In this document: in pieces, positions 51,468 to 60,995 of the stretch
Numbering within the stretch: the first letter of the stretch is position 1
How the letters are laid out: each line of letters opens with the position of its first letter
Origin: UBA940 sp031548515
GTDB taxonomy: Bacteria; Bacteroidota; Bacteroidia; Bacteroidales; Rikenellaceae
Assembly (NCBI GenBank): GCA_031548515.1
Contig: JAVBRB010000009.1
Coordinates: forward strand, 1 to 64,000
Direction of reading: 5' to 3'
Length of the DNA: 64,000 nucleotides
Translations under genes and position numbers: made by a program
The notes under the pieces: generated by a model
Database searches by the model: none
What the model was told of the DNA's origin: nothing
The model's input: the letters and a program-made list of their open reading frames with translations, nothing else

Positions 51468-53225
51468 ATGAGTACAAAAGGGCAAGTATCAGGAATTGTC
51501 TCCAATATGGTGACCGTGAAGGCCGACGGACCCGTGGTCCAGAACGAGATATGCTATGTCGGAACGGGAGGCACGAAGATGATGGCCGAGGTTATTAAAG
51601 TGACCGGTGCCGAAGCCTATATCCAGGTGTTCGACAGCACGCGAGGCCTGAAAGTCGGTGCTCCGGTGGAATTCGCAGGACATATGCTCGAAGCGACGCT
51701 GGCCCCCGGCATTCTGTCGCGCAGTTACGACGGCCTGCAGAACGACCTCGAAAAGATGGACGGCCTGTTCATCGAACGCGGCACGATGACCGAGCCTGTC
51801 GATTTCGAAGCCAAATGGGAGTTTACCCCGCTTGCGAAAGAGGGCGATAAGGTGGTTGCCGGATCATGGCTGGGCCAGGTGAAGGAAATCTTTATTGCAC
51901 ACAAGATCATGGTGCCTTTCGTGATGGAAGGAACCTATACCGTTAAGAGCATTGCCAAAGACGGGGCATATAAGGTGACCGACACGATCGCTGTAGTGAC
52001 CGATGCCGCCGGCAAAGACCATAATATAACGATGGTGCAGAAGTGGCCGGTGAAACAGGCCGTGAAAGCCTATGACGAGAAGCCGCGTCCGTCGAAAGTG
52101 ATGGAAACCGGACTGCGTGCCATCGACACTTTCAACCCCATCGCCGAGGGCGGTACTGGATTCATTCCGGGGCCGTTCGGGGCCGGTAAAACAGTACTCC
52201 AACACGCTGTAGCAAAGCAGGCCGACGCCGATATCATCGTGATGATCGCCTGCGGCGAGCGAGCCAACGAGGTTGTGGAGATATTCAAAGAGTTCCCAGA
52301 ACTGATCGACCCGCACACGGGCAACAAACTGATGGACCGTACCATTATCATCTGCAACACCTCGAACATGCCCGTCGCTGCGCGCGAAGCTTCTGTCTAT
52401 ACTGGTATGGCCATCGGTGAATACTACCGTGCAATGGGGCTTAAGGTACTGATCCTGGCCGACTCGACCTCGCGTTGGGCGCAAGCCCTCCGCGAAATGA
52501 GCAACCGCCTCGAGGAACTTCCCGGACAGGACGCTTTTCCGATGGACCTGTCGGCCATTATTTCGAACTTCTACTCGCGCGCCGGTCTGGTTTGCCTGCC
52601 GGGTGGCCATACAGGCTCGGTGACGTTTCTCGGAACCGTGTCGCCGGCGGGCGGTAACCTCAAGGAGCCGGTAACGGAATCTACAAAAAAGGCAGCACGC
52701 TGTTTTTACGCCCTTTCGCAGGCAAGGGCCGATAGCAAGCGCTATCCGGCCGTCGACCCGCTGGACAGCTATTCAAAATATCTGGAATACCCCGAAGTCA
52801 GCGACTATCTCGACGATACAGTCGAAGACGGTTGGGTGGCTAAGGTTTTGCGTGGCAAGATATTGGTGCAGAGGGGCAAGGAAGCTTCCGAACAAATAAA
52901 CATCCTCGGTGACGACGGTGTTCCTCTGGACTACCACGAGCGTTTCTGGAAGAGCGAGCTGATCGACTTCGTGATCCTGCAGCAGGACGCTTTCGATACG
53001 ATCGACTCATATTGCTGTTTCGACCGCCAGAAATACATGTACAACATGGTGTTGGATATATGCGGACGGAAGTTTGATTTTGCCGGTTTCGAGGAATGCT
53101 CGGCGTTCTTCAAGGATCTGATCAACATGTTCAAACAGATGAATTACTCGGAATTTAAGAGTGATGAGTTTATGGATTACCAAAAGCGGATAGAAGAAAA
53201 AGTGTCTAAAAAAGAAGCGAAATAG
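51468..53225 (+). CDS. vatA: V-type ATPase catalytic subunit A
   Basis: 585 residues, the usual length. The P-loop is PGPFGAGKTVLQHAVAKQ (about 229-246). The A-subunit insert follows the N-terminal barrel. The segments MADSTSRWAQALREMSNRLEE and PGQDAFPMDL are typical. It hydrolyses or makes ATP in the V1 head. It is followed after 3 bp by subunit B. Confidence 0.98.
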   Translation: MSTKGQVSGIVSNMVTVKADGPVVQNEICYVGTGGTKMMAEVIKVTGAEAYIQVFDSTRGLKVGAPVEFAGHMLEATLAPGILSRSYDGLQNDLEKMDGLFIERGTMTEPVDFEAKWEFTPLAKEGDKVVAGSWLGQVKEIFIAHKIMVPFVMEGTYTVKSIAKDGAYKVTDTIAVVTDAAGKDHNITMVQKWPVKQAVKAYDEKPRPSKVMETGLRAIDTFNPIAEGGTGFIPGPFGAGKTVLQHAVAKQADADIIVMIACGERANEVVEIFKEFPELIDPHTGNKLMDRTIIICNTSNMPVAAREASVYTGMAIGEYYRAMGLKVLILADSTSRWAQALREMSNRLEELPGQDAFPMDLSAIISNFYSRAGLVCLPGGHTGSVTFLGTVSPAGGNLKEPVTESTKKAARCFYALSQARADSKRYPAVDPLDSYSKYLEYPEVSDYLDDTVEDGWVAKVLRGKILVQRGKEASEQINILGDDGVPLDYHERFWKSELIDFVILQQDAFDTIDSYCCFDRQKYMYNMVLDICGRKFDFAGFEECSAFFKDLINMFKQMNYSEFKSDEFMDYQKRIEEKVSKKEAK

Positions 53226-53228
53226 GTT

Positions 53229-54557
53229 ATGGCGACTACTGCATTTCAGAAAATATATACCAGAATAGACAATATCACCAAGGCGACCGTGACGTTGCGC
53301 GCGTCGGGCGTCGGCAATGATGAACTGGCGACGGTGGGCGGAAAACTGGCTCAGGTGGTGAAGATACAGGGCGACGAGATCACCCTGCAGGTATTTGCCG
53401 GTACAGAAGGGATCGCGACTAACGACGAAGTGGTTTTCTTCGGGGAACCGCCCGTGCTGAGGGTGGGAGACAACCTTGCCGGACGCTTTTTTAACGCTTA
53501 CGGACGTCCTGTCGAGGGGGGCGAACAGCTCGAAGGCGAGCCGCGCGAGATAGGCGGCCCAACCGTTAATCCCTACAAAAGGCTCCAGCCCAGCGAACTT
53601 ATTGCAACGGGTATAGCAGGGATCGACCTTAACAATACAATCGTTACCGGACAGAAGATACCGTTCTTTGCCGACAGCGACCAACCGTATAACCAGGTTA
53701 TGGCCAATGTCGCCCTGCGCGCGCATGCCGATAAGATCATCTTGGGCGGCATGGGTCTGACTAACGACGATTACCTCTATTTTAAGAATGTGTTTGAGAG
53801 CGCCGGTGCGCTCGACCGTATAGTCAGTTTCGTTAATACGACCGAGAATCCGCCGGTGGAACGCCTGCTCGTGCCGGATATGGCGCTGACCGCTGCTGAA
53901 TATTTTGCTGTGGACAAGGGCGAAAAGGTGCTCGTTCTGCTGACTGACATGACGATGTATGCGGATGCATTGGCTATCGTGTCTAACCGTATGGATCAGA
54001 TTCCTTCGAAGGACTCGATGCCCGGTTCGCTCTACAGCGACCTTGCCAGGATTTACGAAAAAGCGGTGCAGTTGCCCAACGGAGGTTCGATTACGATCAT
54101 CGCGGTGACTACACTTTCGGGCGGCGATATCACCCATGCTATTCCCGACAACACGGGCTACATTACTGAGGGGCAGTTGTTCCTCCGTAACGATACCGAT
54201 ACCGGCAAGGTCATTGTCGATCCGTTTCGCAGCCTTTCGCGTTTGAAGCAGTTGGTGATCGGGACGAAAACCCGCGAAGACCACCCGCAGGTGATGAATG
54301 CGGCCGTTCGTCTGTATGCTGATGCCGCCAATGCCAAGACCAAACTCGAGAATGGTTTTGACCTTTCGGATTACGATGAACGTACACTGAAATTTGCTTA
54401 TGACTACTCGGAAAAATTGCTGGCGATAGACGTTAACATCGATATCACCGAGATGCTCGACACGGCGTGGAAGTTGTTTGCAGAATATTTTACCCCTGCA
54501 GAGACTGCTATCAAACAGGGATTTATAGATAAATTCTGGCCAACTATTAACGATTAG
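53229..54557 (+). CDS. vatB: V-type ATPase subunit B
   Basis: 442 residues, non-catalytic nucleotide-binding subunit. It has the Rossmann-like ATPase core without a standard P-loop Lys (GQKIPFFADSDQPYNQV) and the conserved LLTDMTMYADALAIVSNRM and GSLYSDLARIYEKA. It is separated from subunit D by 384 bp, containing a decayed gene. Confidence 0.97.
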   Translation: MATTAFQKIYTRIDNITKATVTLRASGVGNDELATVGGKLAQVVKIQGDEITLQVFAGTEGIATNDEVVFFGEPPVLRVGDNLAGRFFNAYGRPVEGGEQLEGEPREIGGPTVNPYKRLQPSELIATGIAGIDLNNTIVTGQKIPFFADSDQPYNQVMANVALRAHADKIILGGMGLTNDDYLYFKNVFESAGALDRIVSFVNTTENPPVERLLVPDMALTAAEYFAVDKGEKVLVLLTDMTMYADALAIVSNRMDQIPSKDSMPGSLYSDLARIYEKAVQLPNGGSITIIAVTTLSGGDITHAIPDNTGYITEGQLFLRNDTDTGKVIVDPFRSLSRLKQLVIGTKTREDHPQVMNAAVRLYADAANAKTKLENGFDLSDYDERTLKFAYDYSEKLLAIDVNIDITEMLDTAWKLFAEYFTPAETAIKQGFIDKFWPTIND

Positions 54558-54564
54558 TTATTAG
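54546..54564 (+). repeat. Left flank repeat of the decayed S23-type unit
   Basis: TTAACGATTAGTTATTAGCG overlaps the end of subunit B. It is the reverse complement of the repeat after the pseudogene (54,912-54,935) apart from small changes. Confidence 0.6.
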
Positions 54565-54574
54565 CGAGACGAAG

Positions 54575-54930
54575 GAGAGCGTTTTAAAGATTAAGAGTTT
54601 TAAGTTTGCGGTAAGGATTGTGAATCTGTACAAATATTTGTGTGAGAACAAGAAGGAATTTGTGTTGTCTAAACGGATATTAAAGTGGAACTTCTGTCGG
54701 CGCAATGGTATATGAAGCCAAATACGCCGGAAGTGAAGCCGATTTTGTTCACAAGCTGGGCGTAGTTCAAAAAGAGATCAATGAAACGATTTATTGGCTT
54801 GAATTGATAAAAAACAGAATATATTTCTAAAGAAGAGTATGAAAGTATTAATTCTGACGCGATTGAACTCATCAAATTGATAACCGGCTCTATCGAAACA
54901 GTTAAGACCAAACTAATCACTAATCGTTAA
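54575..54930 (+). pseudogene. Decayed four-helix-bundle (S23 / 23S-IVP type) protein gene
   Basis: Frame 1 (54,581-54,713) reads SVLKIKSFKFAVRIVNLYKY then LCENKKEFVLSKRILK. Moving to another frame gives GTSVGAMVYEAKYAGSEADF then VHKLGVVQKEINETIYWLEL. A third frame gives KTEYISKEEYESINSDAIEL then IKLITGSIETVKTKLI and a stop. Together these make a nearly complete four-helix-bundle protein. It is broken by a 2-base loss near 54,686 (before GGAACTTCT) and an added A in the run near 54,812, and it lacks a standard start codon. It lies in the V-ATPase operon between B and D, flanked by inverted repeats. Confidence 0.8.
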
Positions 54931-54935
54931 TAACT
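54912..54935 (-). repeat. Right flank repeat of the decayed S23-type unit
   Basis: CTAATCACTAATCGTTAATAA is the inverted partner of the left flank at 54,546-54,564. The same unit is found at 27,992-28,099. Confidence 0.6.
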
Positions 54936-54941
54936 ATATCG

Positions 54942-55538
54942 TTGATAAAGTTTCAATACAACAAAACGTCGCTGGGCGATCTTGACAAGCAGCTCAAGAT
55001 GCGCCGGCGTGCGCTTCCTACCATCAAGAGCAAGGAGAGCGCGCTGCGTCTCGAGGTGAAGAAAGCCAAAAATACGGCCGAGGGATTCCAGGAGCGGCTG
55101 GATGAACTCACCGCGCGATACACTTATATGAAGGCTCTGTGGGGGGAATTCGACGCCGGTCTGGTACGCATCGAGGAGGTGAAACTGGCCGAAAGCAAGA
55201 TCGCCGGGGTAAGGATACCCGAGTTACAGGAGGTGGTCTTCTCGGAGAAGCCTTACGACCTTTTCAGTTCTCCGGCATGGATGGCCGACGGCGTGGATCT
55301 GGTCAAAAAAATCGGAGGTCTGATGGTCGAGTCGCAGGTATTCGCATACAAGGCCGAACTTCTGGACCGCGCCCGCAAAAAGACCACCCAGAAAGTGAAC
55401 CTCTACGAAAAGGTGCAGATCCCCGGCTACGAAGAAGCGGTACTGAAGATCAAACGGTTCCTGGAAGACGAGGAAAACCTCTCCAAGAGTTCGCAGAAGA
55501 TAGTTAAACAAAGGCACGAACACGCGCCGCGGGTATGA
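54942..55538 (+). CDS. vatD: V-type ATPase subunit D (TTG start)
   Basis: 198 residues, central rotor stalk. IKFQYNKTSLGDLDKQLKMR followed by RRALPTIKSKESALRLEVK is the typical N-terminal coiled coil. VNLYEKVQIPGYEEAVLKIKRFLEDEENLSKSSQKIVK is the C-terminal one. No ATG precedes the conserved sequence; the start is TTG at 54,942, immediately after the inverted repeat. The insertion of the S23-type unit probably removed the original start region. Confidence 0.93.
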   Translation: MIKFQYNKTSLGDLDKQLKMRRRALPTIKSKESALRLEVKKAKNTAEGFQERLDELTARYTYMKALWGEFDAGLVRIEEVKLAESKIAGVRIPELQEVVFSEKPYDLFSSPAWMADGVDLVKKIGGLMVESQVFAYKAELLDRARKKTTQKVNLYEKVQIPGYEEAVLKIKRFLEDEENLSKSSQKIVKQRHEHAPRV

Positions 55539-55636
55539 TCCCGTCGCCCGAACCCCGACATTCAGCGCTTTAGCGTCGGCGCGAGGTGAGGCGGGTGAAG
55601 CAATAAAAAGACGAAAGGAAACAGATTATCGGGCTT

Positions 55637-57481
55637 ATGATAGTCAGAATGAATAAATACACTTTCGTGGTGCTCGGAAGGCAGCGCGAAGAGTTTCTGG
55701 AAAGCCTGCAGGAGTTGGGCATGGTCGATGTCACGACCTCCGGATGGGAGCCAACTGACGAGGACCGTCAGTTGATGGCCCAGATCGACCGTCACCGAGA
55801 GGCGGCGGAATACCTTTCTGCCCTGGTAAAAAGTGAAGGCTTTAAACACGGTGAGCCTTACGACACGGGCGCCGAGGCGTTCGAGAAATATTCGGCTGCG
55901 CGGAAAGAAACTGCAGCCATCGACGCCGAGATCGCGAGGTACGAAAAAATGGCGTCGGATATCCGTCCGTGGGGACATTACGATCCCAAAACCCTGCGCC
56001 GCCTGGCTGAGCAGGGAGCTGTGATGCGTTTCTTTACCGCTTATGCCAGCGAATTCTCCAAAAAACGCGAAGAGTGGGGCGAGGGTCGCATCCTTGAAAA
56101 TATCAATAACGAAGCCGGCATCGCCTATTTTGTCGTGATCGCCGCCCCGGAGGACGAGATACAGATAGATGCGCAGGAAGTCAGGCTGCCGGCGGATAGC
56201 CTTCAAGCCATAGAAGCTAAGATCGGAGAGTTGACCGAAGAACTGCACGGCTGGGACAAAGTTTTTGCAACGGCCGCCGCGACGCTGCCGGAGATCGAGG
56301 CCGAAGGCGAAAGGCTCAAGGAGAGGCTGCAGCTCAAGCAGGCAGTGGTGTGTGGACGGGAAGCCGCCGACGGTTCGCTTGTTATTATGGAAGCGTGGGC
56401 ACGAGAGAAACAGGAGGCCGAAGTCGACCGGATGTTGGAAGAGTATCCCGGTGTTATCTTTATCAAGGAGAAGCCGACGATGGACGATGCGACGCCGGTC
56501 GAGATCAAAAACAGCAGATTCGCCAGCCCGTTCGAGTTTATAGGCGACCTGTATGCCAGACCCAGGTACGGAAAAATGGACCTCACGCGATGGTTCGCGC
56601 CATTCTTCATGCTCTTTTTCGGGATGTGCATGGGCGACCTGGGCTATGGTTCGATGATCCTTATCGGGGGGCTGGTATTGACGCTCACCAGTAAAAAAGA
56701 GTCGATGAAACAGATAGGCCGCCTCACCATGTGGTGCGGAGGCGCCGCAGTCGTGGTAGGGTTTCTGATGGGAGCTGCATTCGGTGCGCCGCTCGGCGAT
56801 ATGAAGGTCTTCGAACCGATCAAACGTATATTCATAGATTCGAATACGATATTCTACCTCGCCATAGGGATAGGCGTTTTCCAGGTGTTGTTCGCTATGG
56901 TGCTCAACATCATTACTACGATACGCGCTTTCGGTATTAAGGAGGCTTTCGCAAGCCTCGGATGGTTCATCACGCTTGCGAGTTGCATTACTGGGGGCGC
57001 GGTCGCCTATATCACAAATAGTCCCTTCTCCGGGGAGACTCCTTTCTCGATAGATATGGTGCCTTTATGGGCATGGATATCCGCCGGGATCGGAATGTTC
57101 ATGGTGCTGTTCCTCAATTCGCCCGGAAAGAACCCCCTGGCAAATCTCGGAAGCGGCCTGTGGAACATGTTCAATAACATTACAGGCCTTCTGGGCGACA
57201 CTCTGAGCTACATCCGCCTGTTTGCGATAGGCCTTTCCGGAGGCGTACTCGCCATGGTATTCAATCAGATCGCGTTTGCAGTTTCTCCCGATATCCCTGT
57301 TGTGGGCCAATTGGTGACATTGACTATATTGTTATTGGGGCATACGCTCAACCTGTTCATGTCGACCCTGTCGGCCATAGTGCATCCGCTTCGTCTGACG
57401 TTCGTGGAGTTTTACAACAATGCCGGTTTCGAGGCCAGCGAACGCGTGTTCGAACCGCTGAAAAAATCAAAAAAAATCTAA
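55637..57481 (+). CDS. vatI: V-type ATPase subunit I (a subunit)
   Basis: 614 residues. The cytoplasmic half (1-300) contains helices such as VFATAAATLPEIEAEGERLKERLQL. The membrane half (about 315-600) has seven or eight helices, including FFMLFFGMCMGDLGYGSMILIGG. The conserved arginine needed for ion passage should lie in the segment ITGLLGDTLSYIRLFAIGLSGG. Length is normal. It follows subunit D after 98 bp and precedes subunit K by 34 bp. Confidence 0.96.
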   Translation: MIVRMNKYTFVVLGRQREEFLESLQELGMVDVTTSGWEPTDEDRQLMAQIDRHREAAEYLSALVKSEGFKHGEPYDTGAEAFEKYSAARKETAAIDAEIARYEKMASDIRPWGHYDPKTLRRLAEQGAVMRFFTAYASEFSKKREEWGEGRILENINNEAGIAYFVVIAAPEDEIQIDAQEVRLPADSLQAIEAKIGELTEELHGWDKVFATAAATLPEIEAEGERLKERLQLKQAVVCGREAADGSLVIMEAWAREKQEAEVDRMLEEYPGVIFIKEKPTMDDATPVEIKNSRFASPFEFIGDLYARPRYGKMDLTRWFAPFFMLFFGMCMGDLGYGSMILIGGLVLTLTSKKESMKQIGRLTMWCGGAAVVVGFLMGAAFGAPLGDMKVFEPIKRIFIDSNTIFYLAIGIGVFQVLFAMVLNIITTIRAFGIKEAFASLGWFITLASCITGGAVAYITNSPFSGETPFSIDMVPLWAWISAGIGMFMVLFLNSPGKNPLANLGSGLWNMFNNITGLLGDTLSYIRLFAIGLSGGVLAMVFNQIAFAVSPDIPVVGQLVTLTILLLGHTLNLFMSTLSAIVHPLRLTFVEFYNNAGFEASERVFEPLKKSKKI

Positions 57482-57515
57482 CAATCTAAATAACAACAAA
57501 CTAAAAAGTAGAATT

Positions 57516-57965
57516 ATGACAACAGCAATTATTTTGGCCTATGTCGGAGTTGCGTTTATGGTAGGCCTTGCCGGTCTGGCAAGTGCCATAGGTACATCCA
57601 TCTGCGGTATTACTGCCGTTGGCGCGATGAAGAAAAATCCGGGTAAGTTCGGCAGTTACATGATCATGTCGGCCCTTCCCAGTACCCAGGGACTTTACGG
57701 TTTTGCCGCTTACTTCCTTATCAGCGGTTTCCTCACGCCGGAGATAACAATGCTGCAGGCTGCAGCCATATTTGCGGGTGGTCTGATTATGGCTTTATCA
57801 AGCATATCGAGTTCATATATGCAGGCCAGAGTTTGTGCCAACGGTATCGCTGCGGTGGGCAATGGCCACGACGTTATGGCGAAGACCATGATCCTTGCGG
57901 CATTTCCCGAGCTTTACGCCATCCTCGGTCTTGCTGCCGTGTTCCTGATGAGCATTGCCATATAG
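57516..57965 (+). CDS. vatK: V-type ATPase subunit K (proteolipid)
   Basis: 149 residues, the membrane rotor ring subunit, made of two tandem helical hairpins (four helices). The second half, GLYGFAAYFLISGFLTPEIT then MLQAAAIFAGGLIMALSSIS, mirrors the first. The ion-binding carboxylate is likely the Glu in the last hairpin (AAFPELYAILGLAAVF). It ends the operon, and a strong terminator follows. Confidence 0.95.
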   Translation: MTTAIILAYVGVAFMVGLAGLASAIGTSICGITAVGAMKKNPGKFGSYMIMSALPSTQGLYGFAAYFLISGFLTPEITMLQAAAIFAGGLIMALSSISSSYMQARVCANGIAAVGNGHDVMAKTMILAAFPELYAILGLAAVFLMSIAI

Positions 57966-57983
57966 AGGTCGAATCTGGATAAC

Positions 57984-58018
57984 AAAAAAGGATTTCCCGG
58001 ACAGGAAATCCTTTTTTT
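57984..58018. terminator. Bidirectional terminator after the V-ATPase operon
   Basis: AAAAAAGGATTTCC-CGGACA-GGAAATCCTTTTTTT, between vatK and the convergent alkaline phosphatase gene. Confidence 0.85.
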
Positions 58019-58041
58019 GTTTCTAACGCCGCCTGGTTTTA

Positions 58042-59163
58042 CTAATCTGCGAGTCCGAGTATTTCCTGCATGCGCCGGCCGACTTCGTCGTTGTTGAGAA
58101 CGCCTGTGAATTTCTCTGCCCCCGTACCGTAGGCGAAAAGCGGTATCATGCTTCCACTGTGGCCCCCGGTTGCGAATTCGAGCGTTACCCCGCTTTCGGC
58201 CTTCAGGAAATCGACATTGCCCGGAACGATGGAAAGGCCGCCGGTTTCGTGGTCGGCAAGCACTATGACGAGGGTGCCCGGATGCTTGTCCGCATAATCG
58301 AAGGCTACTCCGACAGCATCGTCGAACTCGTGGGTTTCCGCAAGCATGCTTCTCCCGTTGTTGGCATGAGCGGCGCCGTCTATCTGCGATCCCTCCACCA
58401 TCATGAAGAATCCTTTGCCGCGGCTGTTGTTGGTGAGTATTTCGAGAGCTTTGCCTGTAGCTTTAGGCAGGTACCGGGGATCGCGTCCGTCGGTTATAAA
58501 CGGTATACCGTAAGTCCCGCCAGGATATATGGCCATTGCGTTGCCTTCAGTGATCCCGTCGAGGCTTTCCAGATCTTCAGTCACGGTATATCCCTGTGAT
58601 ACAAGCTCTGATATAAGGTCCAGGCCGTCAGCCCGCTCCTCCATATACTTGCGTCCTCCGCCTATAGCCACATCAATGTTGCTTGCAGCAAGTTGTTTAG
58701 CAATGTTTTCGTATTCGCCGCGATCTTTATTATGCGCGTAGAAAACGGCTGGTGTTGCATGTGTAAGGGCTATCGAAACGACCAGTCCTGTGGCCATTCC
58801 GCGATCTTCGGCCTTTTCGAGTATGGTTTTCATGGGATTGCCCAGCGTATCGACGCTCAGGTACGAATTATAGGTCTTGTGTCCCGTGGCATAGGTAGTG
58901 CCTGAAGCTGCTGAATCCGTGACGCGGTTGTTATAAGAGTAGGTTTTGACCAGTCCGGTAGCGGAGGCCCTTTCCATATTTATGGGTTCGTAGCCGTTGT
59001 CGATCATAAGTGAAGTAACATGCCCTACGCCCATACCGTCGCCGACCATAAGGATCAGGTTTTTGATTTCAGGCTCTTTTTTTCCGCCTTTTGCGTCCGT
59101 TTGTAAAGGAATAGCCAGTGCAAATGCCGTAATTACGGCCAGTGTCACAAAATATTTTCTCAT
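58042..59163 (-). CDS. Alkaline phosphatase
   Basis: 373 residues with a signal peptide at 1-24 (MRKYFVTLAVITAFALAIPLQTDA), so it is periplasmic. It releases phosphate from monoesters. Metal- and substrate-binding motifs are LMVGDGMGVGH (first Asp), VTDSAASGTTYATGHKT (catalytic Ser in the TDSAAS motif), VEGSQIDGAAH, VLADHETGG, and GGHSG (last His). It is the shorter type without the PhoA crown domain. A minus-strand -7 box TACATTTG (59,208-59,201) is 38 bp before the ATG. There is no visible Pho box. Confidence 0.96.
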   Translation of the reverse strand: MRKYFVTLAVITAFALAIPLQTDAKGGKKEPEIKNLILMVGDGMGVGHVTSLMIDNGYEPINMERASATGLVKTYSYNNRVTDSAASGTTYATGHKTYNSYLSVDTLGNPMKTILEKAEDRGMATGLVVSIALTHATPAVFYAHNKDRGEYENIAKQLAASNIDVAIGGGRKYMEERADGLDLISELVSQGYTVTEDLESLDGITEGNAMAIYPGGTYGIPFITDGRDPRYLPKATGKALEILTNNSRGKGFFMMVEGSQIDGAAHANNGRSMLAETHEFDDAVGVAFDYADKHPGTLVIVLADHETGGLSIVPGNVDFLKAESGVTLEFATGGHSGSMIPLFAYGTGAEKFTGVLNNDEVGRRMQEILGLAD

Positions 59164-59270
59164 TTCGGTTTTGTTTTGTCGGGGGATGAACGTATGAATG
59201 CAAATGTAATCATTTTAAATCGGGAATCCATTAAAATTGATTAACTTTACAATAAAATTCTGATAAGCGG

Positions 59271-60146
59271 ATGGTGAAAATCCTTGTTACGGGAGGCCTG
59301 GGACAGCTAGGGCAGGAACTGCGGGGTCTGGCGGCCAGCGAAAATTTTTCGTGGTTTTTTACAGACTTCGGCGAACTCGATATAGCCGATCCGGAGGCGG
59401 TGGAAAGTTTGTTTGCGCGCGAGCGTCCGGACGTTGCGGTGAATTGCGCTGCGTGGACGGATGTCGACGGTGCGGAAAACGATCCGCAGGGGGCTTTCCG
59501 CGTTAATATGAATGGTCCGCAAGTGCTTGCACGAGTGGCGGCACGGTTGGGCACGGCGTTAATACACATTTCGACAGATTTTGTTTTCGACGGGTTAGGC
59601 CACCGGCCGTATACGGAATATGACGAACCACGTCCGTTGAACGTTTATGGAAAAAGCAAGCTTGCCGGTGAACAAGCCGTATTGGAGTCCGGATGCTGCG
59701 GAGCGATAATACGCACATCTTGGCTGTATTCGCCTTACGGACGTAATTTTGTGAAGTCGATACTTGAAGCGGCATCGAAAAAGACTGAAATACGCGTGGT
59801 GTCAGACCAATGGGGCAGTCCCACAGCGGCTGCCGGACTTGCCGGAGCCATAGTACGGATGATACCGGGGTTGGTTTGCGAACCGCATCCGGCGGAGATG
59901 TACAATTACTGCGGCAGCGGCGTCGCAAGCCGCAGTGAGTTTGCTGCAGAGATCGTAAGACAGGCGGGATTGGACTGTAAGGTCGTTCCGGTGGCATCGT
60001 CTGAATACCCCATGGTAGCCGCAAGGCCCGCATATTCTGCGCTCGATACCTCTAAAATAGAGCGGACTTTCGGGATAATTCCACGCTGTTGGCAGGACGA
60101 ACTTTCAGACTGTTTGAATTGTTCTGCGAAGCAAAATAATCACTGA
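59271..60146 (+). CDS. rfbD: dTDP-4-dehydrorhamnose reductase
   Basis: 291 residues, last step of dTDP-L-rhamnose synthesis. Signatures are the NAD(P)-binding start VTGGLGQLGQELRG, the DVDGAENDPQGAFRVN loop, and the active-site YGKSKLAGE (Tyr-x-x-x-Lys). The C-terminal substrate domain is intact. No rfbA, rfbB or rfbC is adjacent. A near-match to the -7 consensus, TAACTTTA, is about 30 bp upstream. Confidence 0.94.
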   Translation: MVKILVTGGLGQLGQELRGLAASENFSWFFTDFGELDIADPEAVESLFARERPDVAVNCAAWTDVDGAENDPQGAFRVNMNGPQVLARVAARLGTALIHISTDFVFDGLGHRPYTEYDEPRPLNVYGKSKLAGEQAVLESGCCGAIIRTSWLYSPYGRNFVKSILEAASKKTEIRVVSDQWGSPTAAAGLAGAIVRMIPGLVCEPHPAEMYNYCGSGVASRSEFAAEIVRQAGLDCKVVPVASSEYPMVAARPAYSALDTSKIERTFGIIPRCWQDELSDCLNCSAKQNNH

Positions 60147-60314
60147 AGGAAGCCTGCGAGTCGGCCGTAGCCGGGCGGGAACAGCTGACGGAGGTAACTA
60201 AAAGGGTACAATCCCTAAAGTTCTGCTTCGATAACACAAATTAAATTCATTTGATACCTCAACAGGGCTGCGAAGAGATCCTTTAAACTGAGAACTTGAA
60301 ATAATTTGTATAGA

Positions 60315-60995
60315 ATGGACGTTAAACTGCCGCCGGCATGGAAAGAATTGCTATGGCCGGAATTCGATAAGCCGTATTTCAGGGACCTGACCGGTTTTGT
60401 GCGGTCGGAATATGTGGCCGCCGCCAATCATACCGGGCCTGCGGTCTATCCTGCTGCAAAGAACATTTTCCGTGCGTTCGACAAGTGCGGTCTCGACGAA
60501 TTGAAGATCGTCATCATCGGGCAGGACCCATATCACGGTCCGGGGCAGGCCAACGGACTCTGCTTCTCAGTCAATGACGGAGTCCAGTTCCCACCGTCGT
60601 TGCGTAATATCTTCAAGGAGATCCAGGATGAACTCGGGATGCCCGTTCCCGGAACAGGAAATCTGGACCGTTGGGCCGAACAAGGGGTACTGCTTCTCAA
60701 CGCTACGCTTACAGTTCTCGACGGACAGCCGAATTCCCATTCCGACAAAGGTTGGCAGATATTTACCGATGCCGTCGTCGAAGCTCTTGCCGATACGAAA
60801 GATGAGATCGTTTATATGCTGTGGGGCAGTTTCGCACAGAAAAAAGGTGCAAAGGTCGATCCCACGCGCAACTGTATCCTGAAGGCAGCCCATCCCTCGC
60901 CGCTGTCGGCACACAATGGTTTTTTCGGATGCGGCCATTTCCGCAAAGCAAACGAATACCTCGAAAGCATAGGTAAAACCCCAATAAAATGGTAG
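60315..60995 (+). CDS. ung: Uracil-DNA glycosylase (family 1)
   Basis: 226 residues from the ATG at 60,315; the frame opens at a TTG three codons earlier. It removes uracil from DNA. Motif A is VIIGQDPYHGPGQ (catalytic Asp and His/Tyr/Gly motif) and motif B is AAHPSPLSAH. Length and motifs are complete. The gene end overlaps aroB by 7 bases (ATGGTAG), so the two are translationally coupled. Confidence 0.98.
   Translation: MDVKLPPAWKELLWPEFDKPYFRDLTGFVRSEYVAAANHTGPAVYPAAKNIFRAFDKCGLDELKIVIIGQDPYHGPGQANGLCFSVNDGVQFPPSLRNIFKEIQDELGMPVPGTGNLDRWAEQGVLLLNATLTVLDGQPNSHSDKGWQIFTDAVVEALADTKDEIVYMLWGSFAQKKGAKVDPTRNCILKAAHPSPLSAHNGFFGCGHFRKANEYLESIGKTPIKW

Noticed and set aside
53007..54284. Minus-strand frame of 425 codons opposite subunit B
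   Set aside because: Antisense to a conserved ATPase subunit. The product is featureless.
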